From NCBI GenBank assembly GCA_012026795.1, contig VEPM01000032.1:1-49701 (forward strand): a stretch of 49,701 bases of DNA. Reading direction: 5' to 3'. How positions within the stretch are numbered: position 1 is the stretch's first letter; each line of letters starts with the position of its first letter. Position numbers and translations under genes: made by a program. Source of the DNA: Candidatus Methanoperedens sp. (GTDB lineage: Archaea > Halobacteriota > Methanosarcinia > Methanosarcinales > Methanoperedenaceae). The notes beneath the pieces were generated by a model. That model was not told the DNA's origin. It worked only from the letters and a program-made list of their open reading frames with translations, and ran no database searches. This document shows positions 1 through 7,926 of the stretch, piece after piece.

Positions 1-128
1 AGCTCTGCTTGTTTCTTTCGTTCTGCGAGAGCATTATTATAGAGATACCTGCATGTTCCAAGCGTTCTATTCAAAATAACCTCCTGATTCATATTAGGGC
101 ATATTCTGAATTGATATGTCTTTTTCAT
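1..128 (-). CDS. tnpB: TnpB (IS200/IS605 OrfB) N-terminus, cut by window edge
   Basis: The minus strand is open from an ATG at 126-128 to the left edge (42 codons). The translation starts MKKTYQFRICPN and continues LNRTLGTCRYLYNNALAERK. This is the usual N-terminal signature of TnpB, the RNA-guided nuclease of IS200/IS605 elements: a YxFRxYP strand followed by the LxxTxGxCRxxYN helix. Only the first ~42 of roughly 370-400 residues are visible, so the RuvC DED residues and zinc finger cannot be checked. The usual Tyr in the strand (FRIYP) is Cys here. No tnpA is seen on this side. The family call is secure from the motif; whether the element is intact is unknown. Confidence 0.82.
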   Translation of the reverse strand, partial: MKKTYQFRICPNMNQEVILNRTLGTCRYLYNNALAERKKQAE

Positions 129-210
129 GCCGTATCGACATTATTTTTAGATTATATATCGCTTATGATAGAGTGGGATGAAACTAATCTATTCCAGGGG
201 GTACGTTTCA

Positions 211-233
211 GCCCAAGCCTGAAGGCATTTGGC
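211..233. repeat. Imperfect hairpin, candidate IS605-type end
   Basis: GCCCAA-GCC-TGAA-GGC-ATTTGGC forms a stem with one mismatch and one bulged A around a TGAA loop, 83 bp upstream of the tnpB start. IS200/IS605 elements carry subterminal hairpins recognised by TnpA instead of inverted repeats, and this fits in place and size. The element boundary itself was not determined. Confidence 0.4.
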
Positions 234-275
234 GATCTCTAACCCTTGACCCCGCACAAAGTATTCTCCTTCTGT

Positions 276-3182
276 TTACCTACTCTTCCGCCTGGCTGTA
301 TATACAGCCAGAAGCATTGTTATTGACAGAACTGCCTCAAATCCTGCCGCTTTTTCAGGGGAGGATCTGGTTGGGATTGCAATTGGAGTTTCATTCGGGT
401 TCGCTGATGTTTCGTCTGGTATTATTTCACCCAACGAACCTTCAGACTTGACCCATCCGAATTTGACAAGCGATGATCCCCTCGCAGTCACATAACCACC
501 GTCCGAGGTTGGTTTGATAGAATATCCCTCGTCTCTTTTCTGCCACTCAATGTTCCCATCAGAATCTAGTTTAACGAACTTTGCACTGTAGATTTCGCGG
601 TAGACATCAGTCTTCTCATAATCATTCTCAGGACGTTCTTGCACCATTACAGAATAGATGTAACCGCCATCCTCTGTCGCGGATAAAGATGCTTCATATG
701 CCAGGCCCTTTACTCTGTTGCCCTTTCTCCACTGTTCATTTCCCTTCGCATCGGTTTTCATGAGCCATATATCTGTGTTCCACTGTGGACCTGTGTAATT
801 TGTCCAGTAAGAAGTCCAATTGGACTGATTCAGGTAGCTTGAAGTACCCATCATTACAAAACCTCCATCTGAAGTTTGAAGACCTGGGCCGGCATGATCA
901 TTGAGAGATATAATTCGCGTACATGCCCACTTTTCATTACCTTTTTGATCGGTTTTTATAAGAATTGCATCAGGATCAAGACCACCATACGGATTCCACC
1001 ATGTCCCGGTCACAATGTAACCTCCGTCAGAGGTCTCTTGAACACTTGATAAAATATTTTGCCCTGTCCTGTTACCTTTTAATATCCTGCTCCAGCTATA
1101 GTTTCCTTCTGGATCGGTTTTCGCAAGCCAGGCGTCCATATTATCACCAGCGGCCCATTTATTGATCCCGGCCACGACATAACCGCCTTCATGCGTCTGT
1201 GCGACAGTGCCGTTTTCTCCGAATACCAGCCCAAATCCCAGATTTGGTCCAATTAATTTATCTTTGAATGTCCTGTACCACTGCTCCTTCCCTTTTTGAT
1301 CTATTTTAACAAGCTTGATATCTGACATGTTGTCCCCGGCAGCCATGAAACCTCCATCCTCTGTCTGGATTACGGATTTTAATTCATTTCCGTTAAATGT
1401 CCAGTTCCACTCCTCTTTTCCATCCGGATCAGTCTTTACAAGCCATCCTTCATAGATCGAGTCGTTCCTCCCCGCAATGATAAATCCCCCATCAGAAGTC
1501 TCTTCCGCATATTTTGCGTCGGAATAATTCCCGAAAGACACATTCAATATCTCAAAAGGCGCAGCCAATTTCTGGACAAACACTTTTTTCCATGTGGAGT
1601 TCACTCCCCCGCTGTTATTAATTACGGTCAGTCTCACTGTCATTTCCCCGATCCTGTTGTATGAATGAGAAATTTTCTTGGCGCTTGTGATTGTTGTGTT
1701 CCCGTCTCCGAAATCCCATCTGTAATTAGTAATATTCCCTTTAGGGTCATTGCTCACCGAAGCATCAAATGTTACAGTCTGGTTCACTCCGGGATATTCA
1801 GGTTCATATGTGAATACAGCAAATGGAATATCCCTGTTCTTGAATTTTTTCAACTTTATATTGAGGCTGTTGCTTCCGCTTCCCATTAAGACATATCCAT
1901 CATCGGTCTGTGCAATCGTTTTTTTCCCTACAGGGGGTGATCCGAAAAATTCATTTCCAAATATTTTCTCCCATAGTTTATTTCCAGTATAGTCAAGTTT
2001 TCTAACGGTGTAGCCCAGAATTACATCCTCTGAGAATTTTGTTGCTGCAAGCAGGTAATCCCCTTCCCTTGTTTGTTCCACATATGAAACAGCAAGATCA
2101 TCCAGATTTTTTCTCCACTGCTCATTGCCGTCCCGGTCTATTTTCAGCAGCCTGTTGTCAGCCCATGCCGATCGCCACAAAAGAAAGCCGCCATCCTGTG
2201 TATGCTGGAAATCATGGAATGAAGTATCCATATATGTCTTTTCCCATTGTTTGAATCCATTCGTATCGGTCTTTATAAGCCTTATTTGCGATTCCGAAGT
2301 GCCTGCGATCGCTACCGCATAGCCGCCATCGGATGCCCTCTGGACAACGACCGATCCACCCCCTATTCCTTCGTATGTCCTGTTCCACAATTCATTTCCA
2401 TTCTGGTCTGATTTTTCAAACCATGTAGTATCAGGACCATACACGCCTGCAAGGACTAATCCCCCATCAGGTGTCATTATGAAAGAATAAGCAGAATGGT
2501 CTGTTCTCCCAAGGGTCCTGTTCCATTCCTCATTGCCATTCAGATCAGTCTTCACAAGCCAGATATCCATGGGGCGCTCCATTTGAATCGAGCAATTCTG
2601 GCAATTATCGGTCTTTCCAAGAATCAGGAAGCCGCCATCAGGGGCTTCCCTAACAGATCTGTAAGTCTCATCATAACGATCCATGATCTTATTCCCTCCG
2701 AAAAACTGCCTGGCCGATCTATTTTCCTGTAAGTTCTTTTTCCATTCTTCCTTTCCTTCTGCGTCTAACTTACTGATCCAGATATTCAAAGAGCCAGTTG
2801 TGAAATTTGCTGTGCTCCCGGCAATGAGGTATCCAAGGTCAGTGGTCTGCATGATATTCATCGCATAACCCGCCCGGGATTCGTCCTCTTCTATGAATTT
2901 CCTTCTCCACTGCTCTTTACCCGTTGGGTCGGTTTTTACCAGAAGGTAATCTTCAGGATGCCTTCCATCATTTGAAGATTTACTCAAAGTACCAATAATA
3001 ATGTACCCACCCTCAGAGGTCTTCTGGATACACTGAGTTTCGTATATTTCTCCAACGCTGTAAGTCCTGTTCCATTCCTCATCAGGGAATGGTTCCCTCG
3101 ATTCTGCAAGGGCGGTCCTGGATGAGTTTACCAGATCACCCAGAAGAATCAATGCAAATAAGATCCTGGTGTACTTATTCAT
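276..3182 (-). CDS. Secreted beta-propeller-repeat protein with PKD domain and PGF-CTERM-like tail
   Basis: 968 residues. It has an N-terminal signal peptide (about 1-26, hydrophobic ILFALILLGDL, cleavage near TALA). Many 45-60-residue repeats of the form DGGYxxxG...LxKTDxxGxExWxRT follow, about seven before and six after a central PKD domain (452-538, with WDFGDG near 489). Such repeats form beta-propellers in archaeal and bacterial surface proteins. The C-terminus has a short spacer, then AGFEAVLSITMLLAVY and ARRKSR, resembling a PGF-CTERM archaeosortase signal. The protein is therefore probably exported, trimmed and lipid-anchored outside the cell. Many NxT/NxS sequons suggest N-glycosylation. 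It starts 4 bp after the small upstream gene and is probably co-transcribed with it. Its ligand or role is unknown. Confidence 0.88.
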   Translation of the reverse strand: MNKYTRILFALILLGDLVNSSRTALAESREPFPDEEWNRTYSVGEIYETQCIQKTSEGGYIIIGTLSKSSNDGRHPEDYLLVKTDPTGKEQWRRKFIEEDESRAGYAMNIMQTTDLGYLIAGSTANFTTGSLNIWISKLDAEGKEEWKKNLQENRSARQFFGGNKIMDRYDETYRSVREAPDGGFLILGKTDNCQNCSIQMERPMDIWLVKTDLNGNEEWNRTLGRTDHSAYSFIMTPDGGLVLAGVYGPDTTWFEKSDQNGNELWNRTYEGIGGGSVVVQRASDGGYAVAIAGTSESQIRLIKTDTNGFKQWEKTYMDTSFHDFQHTQDGGFLLWRSAWADNRLLKIDRDGNEQWRKNLDDLAVSYVEQTREGDYLLAATKFSEDVILGYTVRKLDYTGNKLWEKIFGNEFFGSPPVGKKTIAQTDDGYVLMGSGSNSLNIKLKKFKNRDIPFAVFTYEPEYPGVNQTVTFDASVSNDPKGNITNYRWDFGDGNTTITSAKKISHSYNRIGEMTVRLTVINNSGGVNSTWKKVFVQKLAAPFEILNVSFGNYSDAKYAEETSDGGFIIAGRNDSIYEGWLVKTDPDGKEEWNWTFNGNELKSVIQTEDGGFMAAGDNMSDIKLVKIDQKGKEQWYRTFKDKLIGPNLGFGLVFGENGTVAQTHEGGYVVAGINKWAAGDNMDAWLAKTDPEGNYSWSRILKGNRTGQNILSSVQETSDGGYIVTGTWWNPYGGLDPDAILIKTDQKGNEKWACTRIISLNDHAGPGLQTSDGGFVMMGTSSYLNQSNWTSYWTNYTGPQWNTDIWLMKTDAKGNEQWRKGNRVKGLAYEASLSATEDGGYIYSVMVQERPENDYEKTDVYREIYSAKFVKLDSDGNIEWQKRDEGYSIKPTSDGGYVTARGSSLVKFGWVKSEGSLGEIIPDETSANPNETPIAIPTRSSPEKAAGFEAVLSITMLLAVYTARRKSR

Positions 3183-3186
3183 CGTC

Positions 3187-3381
3187 TCACTTCTTTCTCA
3201 AAAATACTATGAACAACAGCATTCCAGAAAAGAATATGATTCCGGAGGCGGTCATTTTTTTTATCTTTAGCATGGGTTTCATGTAAATGGAACCAGTGAG
3301 AAGTAGTAACATATGAACGAAAATGTATTTGGGATCCGTTCCCATAGCGTAACCTATTGCCCTCTTATCCTTTGAATACAC
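3187..3381 (-). CDS. Small membrane protein, probably leaderless
   Basis: 64 residues starting with GTG. Two hydrophobic stretches (about 20-36 and 44-61) suggest two membrane spans, and the C-terminus is LRKK. A TATA-like box at 3401-3412 lies about 26 nt upstream of the GTG, where transcription would begin at the start codon itself, supporting a leaderless gene. It ends 4 bp before the large surface-protein gene, so the pair likely forms one transcript. No family recognised. An internal ATG 12 codons downstream is the alternative start. Confidence 0.5.
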   Translation of the reverse strand: MYSKDKRAIGYAMGTDPKYIFVHMLLLLTGSIYMKPMLKIKKMTASGIIFFSGMLLFIVFLRKK

Positions 3382-3400
3382 GAATTAAGTACGTTTTGGA

Positions 3401-3412
3401 TGGATATAAATG
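3401..3412 (-). promoter_or_regulatory. TATA box (box A) for the 3381-to-276 transcript
   Basis: On the minus strand this reads CATTTATATCCA, close to the archaeal TTTATATA consensus. Its centre is about 26 nt from the GTG at 3381, the expected TATA-to-start distance. Confidence 0.5.
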
Positions 3413-3506
3413 TTCCACGCATAACTGGCGAACTTGTGTACTGAAGGATGCCAGAGGGACCTGACTCTCTTGAACTGACTTAAACAGAAATAGATTAAAG
3501 ACAATA

Positions 3507-4512
3507 TCACTCCTTCAGAGGCGACATATACCCTCCTGCGGTCCTGCGCGTCAGGGGAACCATGGAATCGCATTTTTTTATCTGCACCTCTTTACCTGAT
3601 ATGAACTTCCCCATCCCCAGAGCCTTCACATGTATCTCCTTCAACGCATCCCTTTTGACACCCTCAAAGAAAAATACCCTGACAAGCGGTTTTGCATCAT
3701 CCATAAAATCCCAGACCCCGACTACCCTCCCATCGGTCAATATCGTTGGTGCGGCATTTCCATTGAAATCAAAGACATTGTCATAGTACTCAGGGTCAAG
3801 ATACCTTTCCCTTTCCTTATAGCCCATTATGTACGGGTCCAGGACTGGCAGCAGGTTCACGTTTTTCTTTTTCGGAAGCCCTGTTGCCTTCATCTGTTCT
3901 TTATCAGAGCACAGCATTATGTAAGTTCCGTCCGAATCCGGGACCTCAATTCGGATTATGCTGCTATCGAGTTCTTCCAGTATCTTTCTTACCTCCCCTT
4001 TTGGAAATCCCGTCCACCATGCAATATCATTTTCAAATGCAGGCGCGAAGGACGCAAGATACTTTTTTACGATCCTTTTCCCAGTTCTTTTATTATTTCC
4101 TTTGTTGTCAATCCCCTGCCATGAACAACATCAACTATTTTTCGGGATATTTTTTCATATTTTTCCCTGGTAATCCCGAATCGTTTAGCATAACTTCCGG
4201 AAGATGAGTTAACCATTTTCCGTGTTGCAGCAAATTCTTCCGGGATCATATCTTTCGGGAGGATATACAGGGTGCTTCGTATGCACTTTATCCTGCCGAG
4301 ATTCTTTTTACTGTAGAGTTCTGAATCCAGATCTTCTTTTGTAAAATTTCTGGCCCGTGCAAAAAGGATAAGTAAGGTGTTTGAGGGACCTGTGCATGGA
4401 GACCCCCGATATCTCTGACTACCTGCACAATATCATCGATCTTCGAATCATCTGCGAGGTGCTGTTTCTTTAGGACGAACCGGTTGATCCTGTCCATGTT
4501 CATGCTGTTCAT
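3507..4512 (-). pseudogene. AlkZ/HTH_42-like winged-helix DNA-binding protein, two frameshifts
   Basis: Three consecutive reading frames together give one continuous protein of about 335 residues: the N-terminal part with GLHAQVPQTPYLSF, then ARNFTKEDL to IIKELG, then KKYLASFAPAFENDIAWWTGFP to the end. The family (HTH_42, which includes the AlkZ/YcaQ DNA glycosylases) has winged helices and this LHAQ..P..L region near the start. Each frame change equals one missing base, at a homopolymer: the A-run at 4361-4365 and the T-run at 4076-4079 (plus-strand letters). Everything else looks like intact coding sequence. It may be a recent pseudogene or an assembly error in homopolymers. The start overlaps the upstream gene by 4 bp (ATGA), so it was the last gene of a three-gene operon. 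Confidence 0.75.
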
Positions 4513-4724
4513 TTTCTCAGTTTCAAATTATATCCTCTCTGCGCTGCGATCTTATCGAGAATAGAGTGGAGTTTTTTCGATCTGCCTTTAATATCCATTG
4601 CCCCTGCGCCCATCCTGGATTCTGTCTTGCACCCGAAGCACCTGCTTTCTCCCTCGCTCTGGTACCTGGGGCACAGCCTGCACGAAAGCCCGCAGACGCC
4701 GATCTCGGGGTACTTGAAGATCAT
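4509..4724 (-). CDS. DUF3795-type cysteine-rich protein, internally shortened
   Basis: 71 residues. The first ~38 residues (VCGLSCRLCPRYQ... CFGCKTESRMGAG) match the cysteine-rich start of DUF3795 proteins, which bind metal through CxxxCxxC-like motifs. The last ~25 residues (IKGRSKKLHSILDKIA) resemble the C-terminal end of longer members, usually about 150-180 residues as I recall them. The middle, normally carrying more cysteines and helices, is missing without loss of frame, as if about 100 codons were deleted. The start overlaps the upstream gene by 4 bp (ATGA), and its stop overlaps the next start the same way, implying translational coupling. Function unknown; possibly no longer functional. 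Confidence 0.6.
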   Translation of the reverse strand: MIFKYPEIGVCGLSCRLCPRYQSEGESRCFGCKTESRMGAGAMDIKGRSKKLHSILDKIAAQRGYNLKLRK

Positions 4725-5143
4725 CTTTGGGTTCCCTTCTTTCTCTCAAACCACAGCCCGATAAGCCATGGATAAGCTATAAACATAATATAGGAGAACC
4801 AGATTGAGAAGTAAGCAAAGTAATCCTTGCTATTGAAGAGGATGAAATATATCAGGACATCCAGGATGAAGTTGACAAGAAAGATTAAGACACCAAATCT
4901 CAAACCTTCTGCTGCCTTCTTATCCGTACCCCCAAGATAGTCTCTGGCAAGAAGGCAGCCTATAATAAAATATGCCGCTATGAGCGGGAAGCTGATCGCA
5001 GGATATTTCGAAATATACGGAATGCTCTGCAGGTCCATTAACGCCGGCGTCATGAACACAAGTGTTCCCCAGAAGAATCCGATGAGCCAGATCAGCACTG
5101 AATACAAAAGAGCTTTCCCGGGTTTATAGGGTTTGTATGACAT
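4721..5143 (-). CDS. Four-to-five-span membrane protein, unknown function
   Basis: 140 residues from the ATG at 5143. A longer frame to 5236 exists but runs into the neighbouring coding region. A TATA box (5166-5175) is centred about 27 nt upstream of 5143, giving a leaderless or near-leaderless mRNA. Hydrophobic segments include LLYSVLIWLIGFFWGTLVF, SFPLIAAYFIIGCLLA, FGVLIFLVNFILDVLIYFIL and a last one before LWFERKK. No family recognised. It is the first gene of an operon with the DUF3795 and HTH_42-like genes through ATGA overlaps. Confidence 0.7.
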   Translation of the reverse strand: MSYKPYKPGKALLYSVLIWLIGFFWGTLVFMTPALMDLQSIPYISKYPAISFPLIAAYFIIGCLLARDYLGGTDKKAAEGLRFGVLIFLVNFILDVLIYFILFNSKDYFAYFSIWFSYIMFIAYPWLIGLWFERKKGTQR

Positions 5144-5165
5144 AGATGGATATTTTCCACCACGG

Positions 5166-5175
5166 CTATATAAAT
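5166..5175 (-). promoter_or_regulatory. TATA box for the 5143-to-3507 operon
   Basis: Minus-strand ATTTATATAG, a near-perfect archaeal box A. It lies just outside the 3-prime end of the preceding gene and sets the start of the membrane-protein gene at 5143. Confidence 0.55.
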
Positions 5176-5184
5176 ATTTCAATT

Positions 5185-6204
5185 TTACACTGCATAGATC
5201 CTTTTTAAAGCCATGAGAGCATGTAATGTAATCCATTTACTCGGCTTTCCTTTCTGTTCTATATTAACAAGAAAGCGCCCATTGAAAGTGCTTTCAAGCT
5301 TCCATCTGCCCTTTTCATCCTGCTTGGAAAGTATAAGCCCCACGGCTTCCTGCATCCTCCTGTCCCTGCATCCCAGTTTTGTTAGTATCCCCAGTACTTC
5401 CAGAACATCGGTGTTGTACATCAGGGGAAAACCGAACTCAAGCCATGCAGGGATAGATACGCGTTGAATGTTATGGCTTCTTTTGAAGATGTGGTGTTTG
5501 AGCAGGTATTCTGCACCTTTTCCCATTGTTTCTTTTATATCGGAAGATCTTCTACCAGAAGGGATCCCGGCCAGCGCCTTCAGCGCCTTTACAACACCCA
5601 TGTGGCAGCTATGCCTTCTCCAGCAGCGCTGCCTTTTTTCATAAGGCCAGCCTTTTGGTGCCTCCCTGATCCGATCGTCAAACCGCGTATATTTGACGAT
5701 CCAGTCTATCCCCTGCTGAACTCTTCTATCCTCAAGACATCCGAACCTCAGCAGGCACCAGACCATGTTCCCGGTCAGGCAGGGCACTACATTGGCGTGC
5801 TCGCCTCCGTCTTTTCCGCCCAGATACGAGAATCCGCCGCTTTCCCTGTCCTGTGAATACTGGAGGATGAACTCGCAGGCTTTCCTTATGCGCTCATCGT
5901 TCCCGTCTGCGGCTAGTTCAGCAAGGATGATGAACTGCCACACGGTTCCCTTGTATTTTGAGTGCTCATAGAAATCCTGTGGCTTTCCCCAATAACCCCC
6001 ATCCTCCTGAAGGGATAATATCCGGGGAACCACACCTGTTTCCATGATTTCAGCTTTTGCCTGCCTCACTTCCACACTGTCTTCAGGCACCTCAAGGAGG
6101 TTGGCCAGGGCAAAATATCTGACAGAGGGATCATCTTTTTCCAGCAGCCAGTCTGTGGGATCCGCATTCAGCACCGATCTCCAGTTGTCTTGTTTCCTCG
6201 GCAT
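5185..6204 (-). CDS. Squalene cyclase/prenyltransferase-fold (alpha-alpha barrel) protein
   Basis: 339 residues. Repeated helical pairs carry Gly-Gly-Tyr/Phe and Trp motifs (DGGYWGKP near 68, SGGFSYLGG, GRWKLESTFNGR near the end), as in the terpenoid cyclase/prenyltransferase alpha-alpha toroid. Homologues are often annotated as prenyltransferase/squalene oxidase repeat proteins and sometimes mislabelled NifH. The N-terminal DPTDWLLEKDDPSVRYFALANLL is typical of the archaeal family. The DXDD motif of true squalene-hopene cyclases is not visible, so cyclase activity is not claimed. A TATA-like CTTTTATAG lies about 30 nt upstream of the start. Function unknown beyond fold. Confidence 0.8.
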   Translation of the reverse strand: MPRKQDNWRSVLNADPTDWLLEKDDPSVRYFALANLLEVPEDSVEVRQAKAEIMETGVVPRILSLQEDGGYWGKPQDFYEHSKYKGTVWQFIILAELAADGNDERIRKACEFILQYSQDRESGGFSYLGGKDGGEHANVVPCLTGNMVWCLLRFGCLEDRRVQQGIDWIVKYTRFDDRIREAPKGWPYEKRQRCWRRHSCHMGVVKALKALAGIPSGRRSSDIKETMGKGAEYLLKHHIFKRSHNIQRVSIPAWLEFGFPLMYNTDVLEVLGILTKLGCRDRRMQEAVGLILSKQDEKGRWKLESTFNGRFLVNIEQKGKPSKWITLHALMALKRIYAV

Positions 6205-6298
6205 CTTTAAGAGTAATTATGACGAACTATCTATAAAAGGATCGGTCCGCTATGTATAATAACAATAAAATTGCACTCATACCGCTGGCAAGGGATCC

Positions 6299-6532
6299 AT
6301 GAGTCCTATGACCGGCATCAACCTGCTTTTTGGAAGTGTAATACTGGAAACGCAAGATGCTCCACTGAACTATCTTTATCTATCACTGAACCTTGAAGAA
6401 CTTGGAGTTGAAGCCGGAGAAGAGGAAATTCTAATTGATTCTGATGAAAAGGCGGAGAAATTTGAATTTTTAGGTTCTCCAAGTATTAGAATAAATGGAA
6501 AAGATATTCAGGAAGAAGTGATCGATACATAA
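6299..6532 (+). CDS. Thioredoxin-fold (DUF2703-like) protein, possibly degenerate
   Basis: 77 residues. The second half (LEELGVEAGEEEILIDSDEK...FLGSPSIRINGKDI) matches small thioredoxin-like proteins in which a CPNC-type motif sits near the N-terminus and a cis-Pro SPxIRINGxDI lies later. Here the expected Cys motif after the first strand (LLFGS...) is replaced by VILETQDAPLN, with no cysteine anywhere in the protein, and the C-terminus stops soon after the cis-Pro segment. Either it is a non-redox member or it is a decaying gene. The start could also be the ATG 9 nt later. Confidence 0.5.
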   Translation: MSPMTGINLLFGSVILETQDAPLNYLYLSLNLEELGVEAGEEEILIDSDEKAEKFEFLGSPSIRINGKDIQEEVIDT

Positions 6533-6607
6533 AAAGGTTAAGAAATGACTTTCTTTTATCCGTTGAGAAATAAAAAGGCATTCGATATCTCTTTCAAGGT
6601 AATTGAA

Positions 6608-6681
6608 TGCCCAGACCCGGACTTGAACCGGGGACATCTGCGTCTTCAGCGCAGCGCTCTCCCAGGCTGAGCTATCTGGGC
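6608..6681 (-). tRNA. tRNA-Phe (GAA)
   Basis: 74-nt cloverleaf. Acceptor GCCCAGA pairs with TCTGGGC, discriminator A. The anticodon stem CTGCG/CGCAG encloses loop CTGAAGA with anticodon GAA. T-arm CCCGG-TTCAAGT-CCGGG. No intron, and CCA is not encoded. A TATA-like TTTGATATA lies about 30 nt upstream. Confidence 0.96.
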
Positions 6682-6765
6682 ACACAGGTGCTAATTGCCG
6701 ACATCGTATATCAAACCTTTGTCAGCGACGCTCACAATATGTTTAACCATAGAAATAGGTTTCGA

Positions 6766-7020
6766 TTATCGGGACAGGAACATTTTCACAAGATAGACCC
6801 CGATACCGATCACTACGAGGCTGAAAATCGATCTGATCAGGGCTACATAACGATAATCAAATAACGTGGAAATTGCTTCCTGCATATTGAAAAAAAATGT
6901 ATAAATTGCTATAAAGATCAGTCCCACCAGCATGATAACCACTGCAATGTTGATCAGCTTTTTGAAACTGTTATCTTCTATCTGTTCTTCACGTTTTTGT
7001 TCCTTTTGTTCCCCTTCCAT
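6766..7020 (-). CDS. Small two-span membrane protein
   Basis: 84 residues. A charged cytoplasmic N-terminus (MEGEQKEQKREEQIED) is followed by two hydrophobic segments, about 24-46 and 62-80, separated by a short FDYRYVALIR loop. No family recognised. It follows the lipoprotein gene by 6 bp and is probably the third gene of that operon. No cysteines or catalytic motifs are visible; a role as a small membrane partner of the lipoproteins is inference only. Confidence 0.65.
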   Translation of the reverse strand: MEGEQKEQKREEQIEDNSFKKLINIAVVIMLVGLIFIAIYTFFFNMQEAISTLFDYRYVALIRSIFSLVVIGIGVYLVKMFLSR

Positions 7021-7026
7021 TTTATT

Positions 7027-7923
7027 TCATCTCCTGCGCCGGATAATTATTTGATATACAAGCAATACACCGATCAGTGCAGAAGCAGCGAGGAACCCGG
7101 GTTCTTGGGGCGTTTGTACAGGTTTTGGTTTCCCTTCTTCCACAAGAACATCGGTTACCGGTTCGTTATATTTCAACGTATTCAGTTTTATTTTGTCAGC
7201 CAGGTTAGCCTGAGCAACAGTTCTTCCGTTTTCCAGGACTTTAACGGAAAAACTATATTCCTTATTCCTGGGAATGGTGAATGTTACCTTGCCCCTGGAT
7301 CTGCCCTCGCTTTTTATTATGTTTATCGTATCACTCTGGATATATGTATTGTAAGGGTCTACCTGGGCTGTCACTTCAAGGGTCAATGGGTTTGAATCTC
7401 CTCCCTGATTATATAATCCGGGTGAAACCTCCACTACAGCCATTGACGCGTCATTTAGAAGTTTTGTTACGACAATATTCATATCAATAAGTTTGATATC
7501 AGATGGCTCACCTGGTGCAGGTTTTGCCTTGACAACAACTGGAGCAACATGTTCAGGAGTTAAAAGCTTGCTTCCTTCAAATACCTGAACTGCAACTGCA
7601 TATTCGCCCGGATTCGGAACATTGAGTGATATGCTGTTGGACGAAGAAGACTGACTTTTAATATAACCTATGTCCGAATCTTTTTCTGCAACTATTAAAT
7701 TTGTTGAAGGTTCCCTTATTTTTATTTTCACTGTAAGTGAACCGGTATCGGTATCCTGGTCATTCCTGATATACGGGGTCACAGTGAGTTTTGTTCCGTC
7801 TTCTCCCTGTGAATACATAACATCAGTTGAAATTATATAGACGTTACCGTATTCCCTCATGCACCCGCTAAGGGCTACCGCAATAAGAATAAGAATAAAA
7901 ATTAAAAAAACCTTCAATTTCAT
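7027..7923 (-). CDS. DUF7490-like surface protein with lipobox and PGF-CTERM tail
   Basis: 298 residues. The N-terminal signal ends in the lipobox LSGC (Cys about 21), so the protein should be lipidated. Two Ig-like/CARDB-like beta segments follow (about 27-130 and 140-245), each with a final strand pair of the kind GEYAVAVQVFEGSK and EYSFSVKVLENGR. The C-terminus has a short Pro-rich linker, then PGFLAASALIGVLLVYQIII and RRRR, a clear PGF-CTERM sorting signal. A protein with both an N-terminal lipobox and a C-terminal sorting signal could be anchored twice. It sits between a second lipoprotein gene (3 bp gap) and a small membrane protein (6 bp gap) in one operon. Confidence 0.85.
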   Translation of the reverse strand: MKLKVFLIFILILIAVALSGCMREYGNVYIISTDVMYSQGEDGTKLTVTPYIRNDQDTDTGSLTVKIKIREPSTNLIVAEKDSDIGYIKSQSSSSNSISLNVPNPGEYAVAVQVFEGSKLLTPEHVAPVVVKAKPAPGEPSDIKLIDMNIVVTKLLNDASMAVVEVSPGLYNQGGDSNPLTLEVTAQVDPYNTYIQSDTINIIKSEGRSRGKVTFTIPRNKEYSFSVKVLENGRTVAQANLADKIKLNTLKYNEPVTDVLVEEGKPKPVQTPQEPGFLAASALIGVLLVYQIIIRRRR

Positions 7924-7926
7924 ATC

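Noticed and set aside
9-242. 77-codon plus-strand frame at the left edge
   Set aside because: It is antisense to a clear TnpB N-terminus and has no protein-like features.
3630-4124. 164-codon plus-strand frame
   Set aside because: Antisense shadow of the frameshifted AlkZ-like gene; the minus-strand frames join into a recognisable protein.
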